DNA from: an uncultured Bacteroidales bacterium
Lineage (GTDB): Bacteria > Bacteroidota > Bacteroidia > Bacteroidales > UBA932
Direction of reading: 5' to 3'
Assembly (NCBI GenBank): GCA_900319855.1
Contig: ONQC01000007.1
Location: 1-64,000 of the forward strand
Length of the DNA stretch: 64,000 nt
Shown piece by piece: positions 15,399-24,657 of the stretch. The translations under genes were made by a program, and so were the position numbers. Positions within the stretch are counted from its first letter, which is position 1, and each line of letters opens with the position of its first letter. Under the pieces are notes generated by a model. It saw only the letters and a list, made by a program, of their open reading frames with translations, had not been told where the DNA came from and searched no databases.

Positions 15399-18300
15399 AT
15401 GCAAAGTAAAGGTGCAATCAGACTTGTGGCCATCCTTCTGGGCCTGGCATGTCTGTGGCAGCTCTCTTTCACCCTGGTGACCAACCTCCAGGAGAAAAAG
15501 GCCGCCAAGTATGCCGACGCTGCCGTGGCAGCCTTCCGCCAGAGCGCCGCATTCAGCAATGTATCCGCAGAAGACCAGGCGTATGTCCTCGACTCCATCG
15601 CGAAGTCCCGGAACACCCGCTACCTCGACTCCATCGCGACCGAGAAGGTCTACTTCGGTTATACGTACAAAGATGTCAAAGCAAAAGAGATCAACCTCGG
15701 CCTCGACCTCAAGGGCGGTATGAACGTCATGCTGCAGGTCCAGCTCGAGGACCTGGTCAAGGCCCTGGCCGGCAACAACCAGACCCCGGAATTCACCAAG
15801 GCCATCGAACTTGCCCGTGAGCGCAGCGTCAACTCCCGCCAGGACTTCATCTCCCTCTTCGCCGACGCGTGGAAGGAAGTGGCAGGCGGCCAGCGCCTCG
15901 CCGCCATCTTCGGCACCTATGAAATGCGTGACCGCATCGATGCCACCAGCACCGACGACCAGGTCATCTCCGTCATCCGGGCCGATGCCGAAAGCGCCAT
16001 CGCCAACTCCTTCAACGTCCTGCGTAACCGTATCGACCGCTTCGGCGTGACCCAGCCGTCCATCCAGAAGCTCGGCAACAGCGGCCGCATCCTCGTTGAA
16101 CTCCCGGGTGTCAAGGAGCCGGAGCGTGTCCGCAAACTCCTTCAGGGAACCGCTTCCCTCGAGTTCTGGACCACTTATTATTATGAAGAGGTCGAGCCTT
16201 ACCTGAGCGAAGCCAACAACGTCCTCGCCCAGATGCTTGAATCCGAAGAGATCCCGGCCGAGCCGGTTGAGGCTGCCGCCGAGACCGCCCAGGATACGAC
16301 CGACCTGATCAGCCAGGAAATCCAGGCCAACGCCGAAGACAGCCAGGCCCTTGACGCCTACCGCAAGCAGAACCCGCTCTTCGCGGTGCTCCAGCCTTCC
16401 GGTTACCGTGGCAACGCCTGCATCGGTTTCGCCCAGGCCGCCGATACGGCCATCGTCAACCGCTATCTCGCCATGCCGCAGGTCCGCGAGGTCTTCCCCG
16501 CCGAATTCCGCGCCATGTGGTCCGTCCAGCCGACCGACCGCGTCAGCGGCGGCAACGTCTATGAACTCGTCGCCATCAAGGCCGCGACCCGCGACGGCAA
16601 GGCTCCGCTCGACGGCGGCAGCGTGACCGACGCCCGCGTTTCCTATGACGGCCAGGGTGTCAACCAGGGTTCCCCGACCGTGTCCATGACCATGAACGCC
16701 GAAGGCGCCAATGTCTGGGCCCGTCTGACCAAGGACAACATCAACCGCCAGATCGCCATCGTCCTCGACGGCATGGTCTATTCCTATCCGAACGTCCAGA
16801 ACGAAATCACCGGCGGTAACTCCCAGATCACCGGTAACTTCACCGTGGAAGAGGCAACCGACTTGACCAACGTCCTCAAGTCCGGTAAGCTCCCGGCCCC
16901 GGCCAAGATCATCCAGGAGCAGGTCGTAGGTCCTTCCCTCGGTTCCCGTTCCATCAAGGCCGGTATGATCTCCTTCCTGATCGCCTTCCTGCTGGTTCTG
17001 ATCTACATGGTGATCTTCTACAAAGGCGCGGGCCTCATCGCTGACATCGCCCTCCTTTGCAACGTGCTCTTCCTCTTCGGAACCCTCGTTTCCTTCGGCG
17101 CCGTGCTGACCCTGCCGGGTATCGCCGGTCTCGTCCTTACCCTGGGTATGGCCGTGGATGCCAACGTTATTATCTATGAGCGCATCAAGGAAGAACTCGC
17201 CGCCGGCAAGGGCCTGAGCAAGGCTGTGGCCGACGGTTACAAGAACGCTTACTCCGCCATCATCGACGGACAGGTGACCACCATCCTGACCGGTATCGTC
17301 CTCTTCATCTTCGGTTCCGGTCCGGTCCAGGGCTTCGCTACGACCCTGATCATCGGTATCATCACCTCCATCCTGACCTCCATCTTCATCACCCGCATCA
17401 TCATCGATGACCGCCTGAACAAGGGCAAGAACGTCACCTTCGAAAATGCCTGGAGCCGCAACTTCCTGAAGAACACCCACGTGGACTTCCTCGGCAAGCG
17501 CAAGTACTCCTACATGATCTCCGGTGCCCTCATCGTCATCGCGATCGCCTCCATCTGCATCAAGGGCTTCACCTACGGTGTCGACTTCCAGGGCGGCCGT
17601 ACCTATGTCGTCCGCTTCGACCAGGCCCAGACCGCTGAGGCCGTCCGCAGCGCCGTCGAGGCCGTGTTCGATGAAGGTTCCGTCGAAGTCAAGCAGTTCG
17701 GTGGTGCCTCCCAGATGAAGATCACCACGACCTACAAGGTCAACGATGAATCCTCCGAGGTTGACGCCGAAGTTGAAGGCAAGATCTTCGAGGCCCTGAA
17801 GCCGTTCTTCACCGACAGCGACATGACCCTCGCGGAGTTCACCTCCACTCTCGACAACCCGAACGGTATCATCTCCTCCGACAAGGTCGGCCCGACCATC
17901 GCGAATGACATGAAACGCGACGCTATCATCGCCGTTATCATCGCCCTCTTCGTGATCTTCGCCTACATCGCCTTCCGGTTCAAGGGTTGGACCTGGGGTC
18001 TCGGTGGCGTGGTCTCCCTGGCCCACACCGCGATCATCATCATCGGTTTCTTCTCCCTGTTCACAGGTATCCTGCCGTTCAACCTGGACGTCGACCAGAC
18101 GTTTATCGCGGCTATCCTGACGATCATCGGTTACGCCATCAACGATAACGTGGTTATCTTCGACCGTATCCGTGAGATGAAGGGCCTGCACCCGAAGGAT
18201 GACTTCAAGGACACCGTCAACCGCGCTCTGAACGCGACCCTGACCCGTACGGTCAACACCTCCGTGTCGACCCTCCTCCCGATGCTCGCCATCGCTTTCT

Positions 18301-18434
18301 TCGGCGGTGAAAGCATCCGCGGTCTCTCCGTCGCCCTCTGCCTCGGTATCCTCATCGGTACCTACGCTTCCATCATGATCGGTACCCCGGTCATGTACGA
18401 TGCCACCATGAAGGCCCAGGCCAACAAGAAATAA
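15399..18434 (+). CDS. secDF: Fused protein-export membrane protein SecDF
   Basis: 1011 residues, the usual fused form of Bacteroidota. The SecD half has an N-terminal helix, GLDLKGGMNVMLQVQ (D1 motif, about residue 104), the large periplasmic P1 domain with RNRIDRFGVTQPSIQKLG, and RILVELPGVKEPERVRKLLQG. Five more helices include GMAVDANVIIYERIKEEL (D4). The SecF half begins near residue 690 (YMISGALIVIAIASICIKGF, GVDFQGGRTYVVRF) and includes GYAINDNVVIFDRIRE. The key Asp/Arg proton-relay residues of D1/D4 are present. It drives late steps of Sec export with the proton-motive force. It is monocistronic, with its own promoter and a strong terminator. Confidence 0.96.
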   Translation: MQSKGAIRLVAILLGLACLWQLSFTLVTNLQEKKAAKYADAAVAAFRQSAAFSNVSAEDQAYVLDSIAKSRNTRYLDSIATEKVYFGYTYKDVKAKEINLGLDLKGGMNVMLQVQLEDLVKALAGNNQTPEFTKAIELARERSVNSRQDFISLFADAWKEVAGGQRLAAIFGTYEMRDRIDATSTDDQVISVIRADAESAIANSFNVLRNRIDRFGVTQPSIQKLGNSGRILVELPGVKEPERVRKLLQGTASLEFWTTYYYEEVEPYLSEANNVLAQMLESEEIPAEPVEAAAETAQDTTDLISQEIQANAEDSQALDAYRKQNPLFAVLQPSGYRGNACIGFAQAADTAIVNRYLAMPQVREVFPAEFRAMWSVQPTDRVSGGNVYELVAIKAATRDGKAPLDGGSVTDARVSYDGQGVNQGSPTVSMTMNAEGANVWARLTKDNINRQIAIVLDGMVYSYPNVQNEITGGNSQITGNFTVEEATDLTNVLKSGKLPAPAKIIQEQVVGPSLGSRSIKAGMISFLIAFLLVLIYMVIFYKGAGLIADIALLCNVLFLFGTLVSFGAVLTLPGIAGLVLTLGMAVDANVIIYERIKEELAAGKGLSKAVADGYKNAYSAIIDGQVTTILTGIVLFIFGSGPVQGFATTLIIGIITSILTSIFITRIIIDDRLNKGKNVTFENAWSRNFLKNTHVDFLGKRKYSYMISGALIVIAIASICIKGFTYGVDFQGGRTYVVRFDQAQTAEAVRSAVEAVFDEGSVEVKQFGGASQMKITTTYKVNDESSEVDAEVEGKIFEALKPFFTDSDMTLAEFTSTLDNPNGIISSDKVGPTIANDMKRDAIIAVIIALFVIFAYIAFRFKGWTWGLGGVVSLAHTAIIIIGFFSLFTGILPFNLDVDQTFIAAILTIIGYAINDNVVIFDRIREMKGLHPKDDFKDTVNRALNATLTRTVNTSVSTLLPMLAIAFFGGESIRGLSVALCLGILIGTYASIMIGTPVMYDATMKAQANKK

Positions 18435-18454
18435 TCTTCGAACGATATCTCCTT

Positions 18455-18484
18455 AAGAGGCAGGCTGGAAACAGTCTGCCTCTT
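18455..18484 (+). terminator. Intrinsic terminator of secDF
   Basis: Stem AAGAGGCAG / CTGCCTCTT extends inward through a G-T pair and CTG/CAG to a GAAA loop. A T-rich tract (TTGTTTTG) follows, 21 bases after the secDF stop. Confidence 0.85.
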
Positions 18485-18593
18485 TTGTTTTGCCCGTTAC
18501 GTACGTATAAATCGTTTTATTTTTATTATTCCCGTTCCATTTATTATTCCTATCTTGGGCTCCTGACCTTTTATACTGACTAAACAAAGCGAT

Positions 18594-20609
18594 ATGGCCC
18601 GCAATTCCAACCTCAAGAAAAATTGGCTGCGGTATGCCCTCCAGTGGGGAACGCTCGCTGCCATCATCCTCTTCCTCAGCGGCTTTGTCCGCCTGTTTTT
18701 CCCGAAAATGGAGCCAGCCGATCCGGAAGCCTTCTGTCCGCTCGGCGGCCTGGAAGCCCTCGCCACCTACGGCGTCCGCGGTTCCCTCCCGTGCAGCATG
18801 AGTTCGCTCCAGATCCTCATGGGCATCACCCTCGCTATTGGCGTGGTCTTGCTGAGCAAGCTGTTCTGCGCCTACCTCTGCCCGGTCGGCACAGTCGAGG
18901 ACCTGCTGGGCATGCTGCGCCGCCGCCTCGGGATCAAACCGGTGAAGATCCGCCGCGGCTCCCTCGGGGACAAGCTGCTGCGCATCGTCAAATATCTGCT
19001 CGTCTTCTGGATCTTCTACATGACCGCGACGGCCAGCGAACTGTTCTGCAAACACCTGGACCCGTACTACGCCGTCGCCACCGGCTTCAAGGGTGAGATC
19101 ACCCTCTGGATGGCCCTCATCACCGTCGCCCTGGTGATCGTCGGCGGATTCTTCGCGGACCGTTTCTGGTGCAAGTATCTCTGCCCGCTCGGCGCGATTT
19201 CCAATTCCCTGAAATTCTGGGCCTGGATCCTGGGCATCAGCCTGGTCTGGTGGGTGCTCGGCAAGGTCGGACTCGCCATCCCGTGGGTCGTGCTGCTGGG
19301 CGTGCTCTGCCTGGCCGGCTACCTGCTGGAGATCCTTTGCGGGAACCCGAAACTCCAGCTCCTGCATGTAGTCAAGGACGATGCGAAGTGTACCGGCTGC
19401 GGTCTCTGCAACAAGGTCTGCCCGTACCAGGTTGACGTCGCCGGCAGCAAGGGACGGGTCACCTGCGTGGACTGCACCCTCTGCGGCGAATGCGTCGGGG
19501 CCTGCAACTTCGGCGCCCTGCAGATAGGCGTATGCGACAAGGCGAAAGGTCCGGGTTGGAAATATGTCCCGGCCATCCTGACCCTGGCGCTCCTCGGCCT
19601 GGGATTCTGGTTCGGCAGCCGCCTGGAACTTCCGACCATCAGCGAGACCTGGAACATGGACAAGGTCGACGCTTCGACGCTCAAGACCTTCGAAATCATG
19701 CCGCTCAAATCCGTCAAATGCTTCAGCAGCTCGATGGCCTTCAAGGGCAAGGTCGAGCAGCTGGAAGGCACCCACGGCGTCAAGACCTATGTCGGCAAGC
19801 ACCGGGTCGTCATCACCTATGACCCGGCCATCACGGATCCGGAAACCCTGCAGGAGCAGATCTATGTGCCGTCCACGTTCCGTGTGGCCAGCCCCGACCC
19901 GAACCAGGTCAAGCGTCTCAAAATCATGACCATCCGCACCGAGGACATGCCGGACCGCCAGGACCTCAACAACCTGGGCCTGCAGTTCCGCTATTCCGAC
20001 AAGAAGATCTACGGCCTCGAGAGCGAATTCGCCTGCCCGCTGATCGTCCGCGTCTTCATGGATCCGGACGAAACCATCGATGAGAAATGGTTCAAGGAAA
20101 AAGTGGAGAAGAAGGTGGTCGAGATGCCGCTTCCGAACGGAAAGGTCCGGGAGATTCCGGTCAGTTTCCGGTTCGTCAAGATGGAGAAAGAGACCGGGGA
20201 AATCGGCATCGAGGAATACCTGAACCGGATGTTCGACGGGTTCAAGGCCGAATACAACGGCAAATATGACGGTCAGGTCCGCAAACGCAGCGAGGTCTAT
20301 GCCGGGCAGCCCCAGTTCTTCTTCGAGATTCCGGATCAGAATTACGAGAAGCCGATCATCCTGCGCAACATGCCGTTCCTGAGCAACCACCTCTCCCGCG
20401 AAGAGGGCATCATCGGCACGTATCTGGTCCTCAACAAAGACCTGGTCCCGGCCATCCGGATCCGCTATGCCGCCCCTTGTACGGAAGACCGGATCTGGGA
20501 ACTGATGAACATGGATACCTGGACGATCACCTATGCCAATGACAATGTCAAGGAGGAACCTGCCAAACTGAGTTTCGACAAGCGGGGAATCAGCTTTCCG
20601 GCCGAATAA
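18594..20609 (+). CDS. Polyferredoxin-like [4Fe-4S] membrane protein (NapH/MauN type) with HMA-like domain
   Basis: 671 residues. The membrane part has about six helices and the paired CXXXCP motifs FCAYLCPVG (about 91-99) and WCKYLCPLGA (about 192-201) of NapH/CcoG-like proteins. Two [4Fe-4S] motifs follow: C266-C269-C272-C276 and C294-C297-C300-C304. After another helix (about 324-341) a betaalphabeta segment (about 360-425) resembles a heavy-metal-associated (HMA) domain but has a single Cys376 rather than CXXC. The remaining roughly 240 residues are soluble and unrecognised. It is probably an electron-transfer protein at the inner membrane; partners and substrate are unknown. Confidence 0.75.
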   Translation: MARNSNLKKNWLRYALQWGTLAAIILFLSGFVRLFFPKMEPADPEAFCPLGGLEALATYGVRGSLPCSMSSLQILMGITLAIGVVLLSKLFCAYLCPVGTVEDLLGMLRRRLGIKPVKIRRGSLGDKLLRIVKYLLVFWIFYMTATASELFCKHLDPYYAVATGFKGEITLWMALITVALVIVGGFFADRFWCKYLCPLGAISNSLKFWAWILGISLVWWVLGKVGLAIPWVVLLGVLCLAGYLLEILCGNPKLQLLHVVKDDAKCTGCGLCNKVCPYQVDVAGSKGRVTCVDCTLCGECVGACNFGALQIGVCDKAKGPGWKYVPAILTLALLGLGFWFGSRLELPTISETWNMDKVDASTLKTFEIMPLKSVKCFSSSMAFKGKVEQLEGTHGVKTYVGKHRVVITYDPAITDPETLQEQIYVPSTFRVASPDPNQVKRLKIMTIRTEDMPDRQDLNNLGLQFRYSDKKIYGLESEFACPLIVRVFMDPDETIDEKWFKEKVEKKVVEMPLPNGKVREIPVSFRFVKMEKETGEIGIEEYLNRMFDGFKAEYNGKYDGQVRKRSEVYAGQPQFFFEIPDQNYEKPIILRNMPFLSNHLSREEGIIGTYLVLNKDLVPAIRIRYAAPCTEDRIWELMNMDTWTITYANDNVKEEPAKLSFDKRGISFPAE

Positions 20610-20611
20610 TA

Positions 20612-20623
20612 CCTATTAATAGG
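20612..20623. repeat. 12-bp palindrome upstream of the TonB receptor operon
   Basis: CCTATTAATAGG is a perfect palindrome just before the -7 element of the next operon. An operator role is possible but unsupported beyond symmetry and position. Confidence 0.3.
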
Positions 20624-20648
20624 GATTTTACAGAAGTATTCCTCTCCG

Positions 20649-20656
20649 TATTTTTG
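20649..20656 (+). promoter_or_regulatory. -7 element (TATTTTTG) of the TonB receptor-S46 peptidase operon
   Basis: TAnnTTTG match in the context CCGTATTTTTGCA, 21 bases before the ATG at 20678. It argues against the alternative TTG start at 20654, which would lie inside the promoter. Confidence 0.6.
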
Positions 20657-20677
20657 CAGACTGTTACGCAATATATC

Positions 20678-23467
20678 ATGAAAAGATGCATCCTGATCTT
20701 CCTCTTCCTGCTGGCCGTCCTGCCGCTGGCCGCCGCGCCCCCGCTGCGGGTGCGTGGCACGGTCAAGGACGCCCGGACGGGAGAACCGGTACCCGGAGCC
20801 GTCGTCAAACTGGACGAGAACTATCTCTGGGCCGTCACCGGGCTGGAAGGAGAATTTGAATTGGAAGGGGTGCAGAAAGGTACATATGACCTGGAGGTCT
20901 CCTGCCTCGGCTATGTGTCCGACACCCGGAAACTGGCCGTCTCGGCAAGCATTGAAGACCTGGTCATCACCCTCTCTGTCAATTCCCTGGCCCTGGACGA
21001 GGTCGTCGTGACGGCCGAGAAGTCCAAGGACAACATCAACACGACCCAGAAAATCGAACGGACGGCACTGGACCACCTGCAGATGAACAGCATGGGCGGC
21101 GTGGCGGCCCTGTTGCCGGGCGGGAAGACCCTCAACCCCGACCTGACGACCGATTCGGCCCTCTCGCTGCGTGCCGGCGGCTCGACCGCCGGTAATGCGG
21201 CCTTCGGCACCGCCGTGGAAATCAACGGCGTGCGGATGGGCGACAATGCCAACTTCAGCGGCATGCAGGGCGTCGGGACGCGGAGCCTGTCGGTGGAGAA
21301 CATCGAGTCCGTCGAGGTCATCACGGGCGTCCCCTCCGCCGAATACGGCGACCTGGGCAGCGGCATGGTCCGCGTGACCACGAAGAAGGGCCGCACGCCG
21401 CTCAGCGTCGTCTTCTCCGTCAATCCGCGCACCTACGAGGCCTCGGTCTCCAAGGGTTTCGAAGTCGGAAAGGGCGTGGTCAATCTCGGACTGGAATGGG
21501 CCAACGCCACCCGGAAGCTCACCTCGCCGTATACCTCCTACACCCGCCGCGGTTTCACGCTGGACTACACCCGCACCTTCGCCGGGGTCCTGCGTTTCGA
21601 GGCCGGCATCAACGGCAACATCGGCGGCATGGACAGCAAGAACGATCCCGACGCCTTCTCGGATGAATACACCAAGGAGCGGGACAACCTGCTGACCCCG
21701 CACCTCAAGGCCACCTGGCTGCTGAACAAGGGCTGGATCACCAACCTCAGCCTCGAGGGTTCGATCTATTACCATGACCAGAAGTCCCATTTCCACGGCT
21801 ACAATTCCTATGCGTCCGCCCAGCCGGCGGTCCATGCCGAAGAGCAGGGCTACTGGGTCGCGGACGCCCTGCCCCTGACCTTCTATTCCGACCAGATCCA
21901 GGACTCCAAGGAGCTGGATTACGCCGCCTCGCTCAAATACAACTGGCTGACCCACTGGGGCTCCGTCAAGAGCACCCTGAAAGCGGGCGTCCAGTGGAAG
22001 GCGGACGGCAACGTGGGCAAGGGCGAATGGTACGAGGATCCGGCGCTGGCCGCCAACGGCTACCGGCCCCGTCCGTATACGGATTACCCCTACATGCACA
22101 CCCTCTCGGCCTTCCTCGAGGAGGACATGACCATCCCCATCGGCAAGACCAGCCTCAACCTCATGGCGGGCCTGCGGGCGGAGACCGTTCGGATCAGCGG
22201 GTCGGACTATGACAACCTGCGCATCCTCTCGCCGCGTCTGAACGCCCGCTGGACGGTGTCGGACCACTTCGCCGTCCGCGGCGGCTGGGGCGTGGCGGGC
22301 AAGCTGCCTTCCTTCTATATCCTCTACCCGCGCCAGGAATACCGGGACATCCAGACATTCGCCTACACCCACGACGGACAGGCCTCCTATGTCTATTACA
22401 CGATGCCGTATACCATGACCTTCAACCCGGCCCTGCGCTGGCAGGAGAATCGCAACTCGGAAGTCGGTATCGACGCCTCCTTCAAGGGGCTGAAAGTCTC
22501 GCTCGTCGGTTTTTACAATATCACCAAGAACCCGTATGAGATGGGTACCGTCTACGAACCCTTCTCCTACAACATGATGAGCCTTCCGTCCGGCTATACC
22601 ATGCCCGGCCATCCTTCCGTGGTCCTGGACCACCAGACCGGCGACGTGTATTTCCGCGGCAGCGACGACGAATTCTACACCCCGGGCCTGCTGCGCGTGC
22701 AGGACCAGACCTTCGCGGCCTCCCGGCGGCAGGAGAACGGTGCGGACATCCACCGCTACGGCCTCGAACTGACCGCCGATTTCCCGGAGATCAAGCCCAT
22801 CCGTACCCAGCTGCGCCTCGATGCGGCCTGGAACCATACGGAATTCTCCTCCGACATTCCTGTCAGCTACTACCAGAACGGCTGGTCGCATACCTCCCTG
22901 CCGAACCGCTCCTACCAATATGCCGGTATCTACCAGGGGAATGCGGGTGTCTGGAACGGCCGCAAGACCGACAACCTGGACGCCAACCTGACGGCCATCA
23001 CCCACATCCCGCAAGCCCGCCTGGTCATCACCTGCCGGGTCGAAGCCACCTTGCTGCGCAACGCGCAGTATACCTCCGACCGGGCGTTTACCGTGAATGC
23101 GGGCTCCGACGCCCCGACCGGCGGGGACATCTATGACGGGAAGTCCTACACGGCCGTCTACCCGGTCGCCTACATCGGCCTGGACGGCGTGCAGCATCCC
23201 TGGACGGCCGAGTCCGCCAGGGACCCGGAGCTTTCCCGGCTCATCCTCCGCTCGGGCAACATCTACACCTTCGCCGCCGACGGCTATGACCCGTACGTGT
23301 CGGCGAACCTGAGCGTGACCAAGGAAATCGGAGACCATGTCTCCCTGTCTTTCTTTGCGAACAACTTTACGAATGCGCGCCGCTTCGTCACCAGCAAGGC
23401 GACGGGCGTGGCCGCGATCTTTACCCCTAACTTTTATTACGGACTGACATGCAGAATCAAATTGTAA
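20678..23467 (+). CDS. TonB-dependent outer-membrane receptor, first gene of a peptide-utilisation-like operon
   Basis: 929 residues from the ATG at 20678. A signal peptide (MKRCILIFLFLLAVLPLAAA) precedes a CarboxypepD_reg-like domain (RVRGTVKDARTGEPVPGAVV, about 25-110) and a plug with NGVRMGDNANFSG and ESVEVITGVPSAEYGDLGSGMV (about 215-235). A long barrel ends in YGLTCRIKL. It has no SusD partner. Downstream it overlaps the DUF4876 gene by 19 bases, and DUF6850, a fimbrillin-type protein and an S46 dipeptidyl-peptidase follow with tiny gaps. The ligand may therefore be peptidic, which is inference from context. Confidence 0.9.
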   Translation: MKRCILIFLFLLAVLPLAAAPPLRVRGTVKDARTGEPVPGAVVKLDENYLWAVTGLEGEFELEGVQKGTYDLEVSCLGYVSDTRKLAVSASIEDLVITLSVNSLALDEVVVTAEKSKDNINTTQKIERTALDHLQMNSMGGVAALLPGGKTLNPDLTTDSALSLRAGGSTAGNAAFGTAVEINGVRMGDNANFSGMQGVGTRSLSVENIESVEVITGVPSAEYGDLGSGMVRVTTKKGRTPLSVVFSVNPRTYEASVSKGFEVGKGVVNLGLEWANATRKLTSPYTSYTRRGFTLDYTRTFAGVLRFEAGINGNIGGMDSKNDPDAFSDEYTKERDNLLTPHLKATWLLNKGWITNLSLEGSIYYHDQKSHFHGYNSYASAQPAVHAEEQGYWVADALPLTFYSDQIQDSKELDYAASLKYNWLTHWGSVKSTLKAGVQWKADGNVGKGEWYEDPALAANGYRPRPYTDYPYMHTLSAFLEEDMTIPIGKTSLNLMAGLRAETVRISGSDYDNLRILSPRLNARWTVSDHFAVRGGWGVAGKLPSFYILYPRQEYRDIQTFAYTHDGQASYVYYTMPYTMTFNPALRWQENRNSEVGIDASFKGLKVSLVGFYNITKNPYEMGTVYEPFSYNMMSLPSGYTMPGHPSVVLDHQTGDVYFRGSDDEFYTPGLLRVQDQTFAASRRQENGADIHRYGLELTADFPEIKPIRTQLRLDAAWNHTEFSSDIPVSYYQNGWSHTSLPNRSYQYAGIYQGNAGVWNGRKTDNLDANLTAITHIPQARLVITCRVEATLLRNAQYTSDRAFTVNAGSDAPTGGDIYDGKSYTAVYPVAYIGLDGVQHPWTAESARDPELSRLILRSGNIYTFAADGYDPYVSANLSVTKEIGDHVSLSFFANNFTNARRFVTSKATGVAAIFTPNFYYGLTCRIKL

Positions 23468-24657
23468 AGACCCTCTTGCTTTTCGGGGCGCTGGTCCTGG
23501 CGGGCTGCATGGAGATGCAGAATCCCTATTCAGACGGCCTCAACCGCCTGACGGTCAGTGCCGTATATCCCTCCGACCATGCGGATGCCACCCGGGCCGG
23601 CGTCGCCGTGACGGTCGAAAGCGTCTCCGGCGGCAGCGCCTATTCCCTGCTGACGGACGCTTCCGGAACGGCCTCGACCACCCTGCCGAACGGCATCTAC
23701 CGGATTTCCATCAGCGACCGGACCGGCTCCGACATTTTCAACGGGACCCTGGACAAGGTCGTCATTTCCGGCCAGGACGTGGCCGTCAGCCTCTCCCTCA
23801 AGTACTCCAAGGCCGGCACGCTGGTCATCAAGGAGCTCTATTGCGGCGGCTGCAGCAAGGCACCGGAAGAAGGCACCTACCAGTCCGACCAGTACGTCAT
23901 CCTGCACAACAACGACTCGCAGGTCCTCTACCTGGACGGCCTCTGCCTCGGTACCCTTTCTCCCTACAACAGCACCGGTTCCAACCCCTGGCTGGACGGC
24001 GGTGAGCTGCCGGATTTCCTCCCGATCATCCAGGCCATCTGGCAGGTCAGCGGGACCGGGACCTCTTTCCCGCTCAACCCGGGCGAAGATGCCGTCATCT
24101 GCCTGCGCGGAGCCATCGACCACAGCGCCCAGTATCCGCTGTCGGTCAACCTCAACCAGCCCGGCTACTTCGTTTGTTACAACCAATCGTACTTCCCGAA
24201 CCCGACCTACCATCCCGTTCCGGGCGACCAGATCAAGTCCGAGCGCATCCTGGAAGTCGTGATCAAGACCGGACAGGCCAATGCCTACACCCTGTCGCTG
24301 AACTCCCCGACCTTCGTGATCTTCCGGGCCGAGGGCACCACCATGCGGGACTTCGTGTCCGTGCCGGAGAACCTCCGGCAAGTGCCGGGCGGCTCCGAAC
24401 GGGTCGTCACCCTCCCGCAGGAGTGGGTCATCGACGGGATGGAAGTCTTCAACGGCGGCTCCTCGGACAACCACAAACGGCTGTCCCCGGCCATTGACGC
24501 CGGTTATGTCGCTCTGAGCGAAACCTTCAAGGGCCACACCCTGATGCGCCGCGTCGATGAGACGGCGAGCGCCGAGCAAGGTTTCGAAGTACTGATGGAT
24601 ACCAACAATTCAACCGCAGATTTCTATGAACGCGAAACACAATCCCTTCACAAGTAG
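23449..24657 (+). CDS. DUF4876 lipoprotein
   Basis: 402 residues with a lipobox (LVLAGC). An Ig-like/carboxypeptidase-regulatory-like beta-sandwich comes first (TVSAVYPSDHADATRAGVAVTVES...PNGIYRISISD). The DUF4876 core starts near residue 120 (GTLVIKELYCGGCSKAPEEGTYQSDQYVILHNNDS...LYLDGLCLGTL). The family is a surface lipoprotein that accompanies TonB receptors and DUF6850 barrels. It overlaps the receptor by 19 bases and the DUF6850 gene by 32 bases, so translation of all three is linked. Ligand unknown. Confidence 0.85.
   Translation: MQNQIVKTLLLFGALVLAGCMEMQNPYSDGLNRLTVSAVYPSDHADATRAGVAVTVESVSGGSAYSLLTDASGTASTTLPNGIYRISISDRTGSDIFNGTLDKVVISGQDVAVSLSLKYSKAGTLVIKELYCGGCSKAPEEGTYQSDQYVILHNNDSQVLYLDGLCLGTLSPYNSTGSNPWLDGGELPDFLPIIQAIWQVSGTGTSFPLNPGEDAVICLRGAIDHSAQYPLSVNLNQPGYFVCYNQSYFPNPTYHPVPGDQIKSERILEVVIKTGQANAYTLSLNSPTFVIFRAEGTTMRDFVSVPENLRQVPGGSERVVTLPQEWVIDGMEVFNGGSSDNHKRLSPAIDAGYVALSETFKGHTLMRRVDETASAEQGFEVLMDTNNSTADFYERETQSLHK

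Noticed and set aside
15372-18191. Long open frame antisense to secDF
   Set aside because: SecDF on the plus strand is certain from its motifs. The antisense frame has biased Asp/Gly/Val composition typical of a reverse-strand shadow in GC-rich coding DNA.
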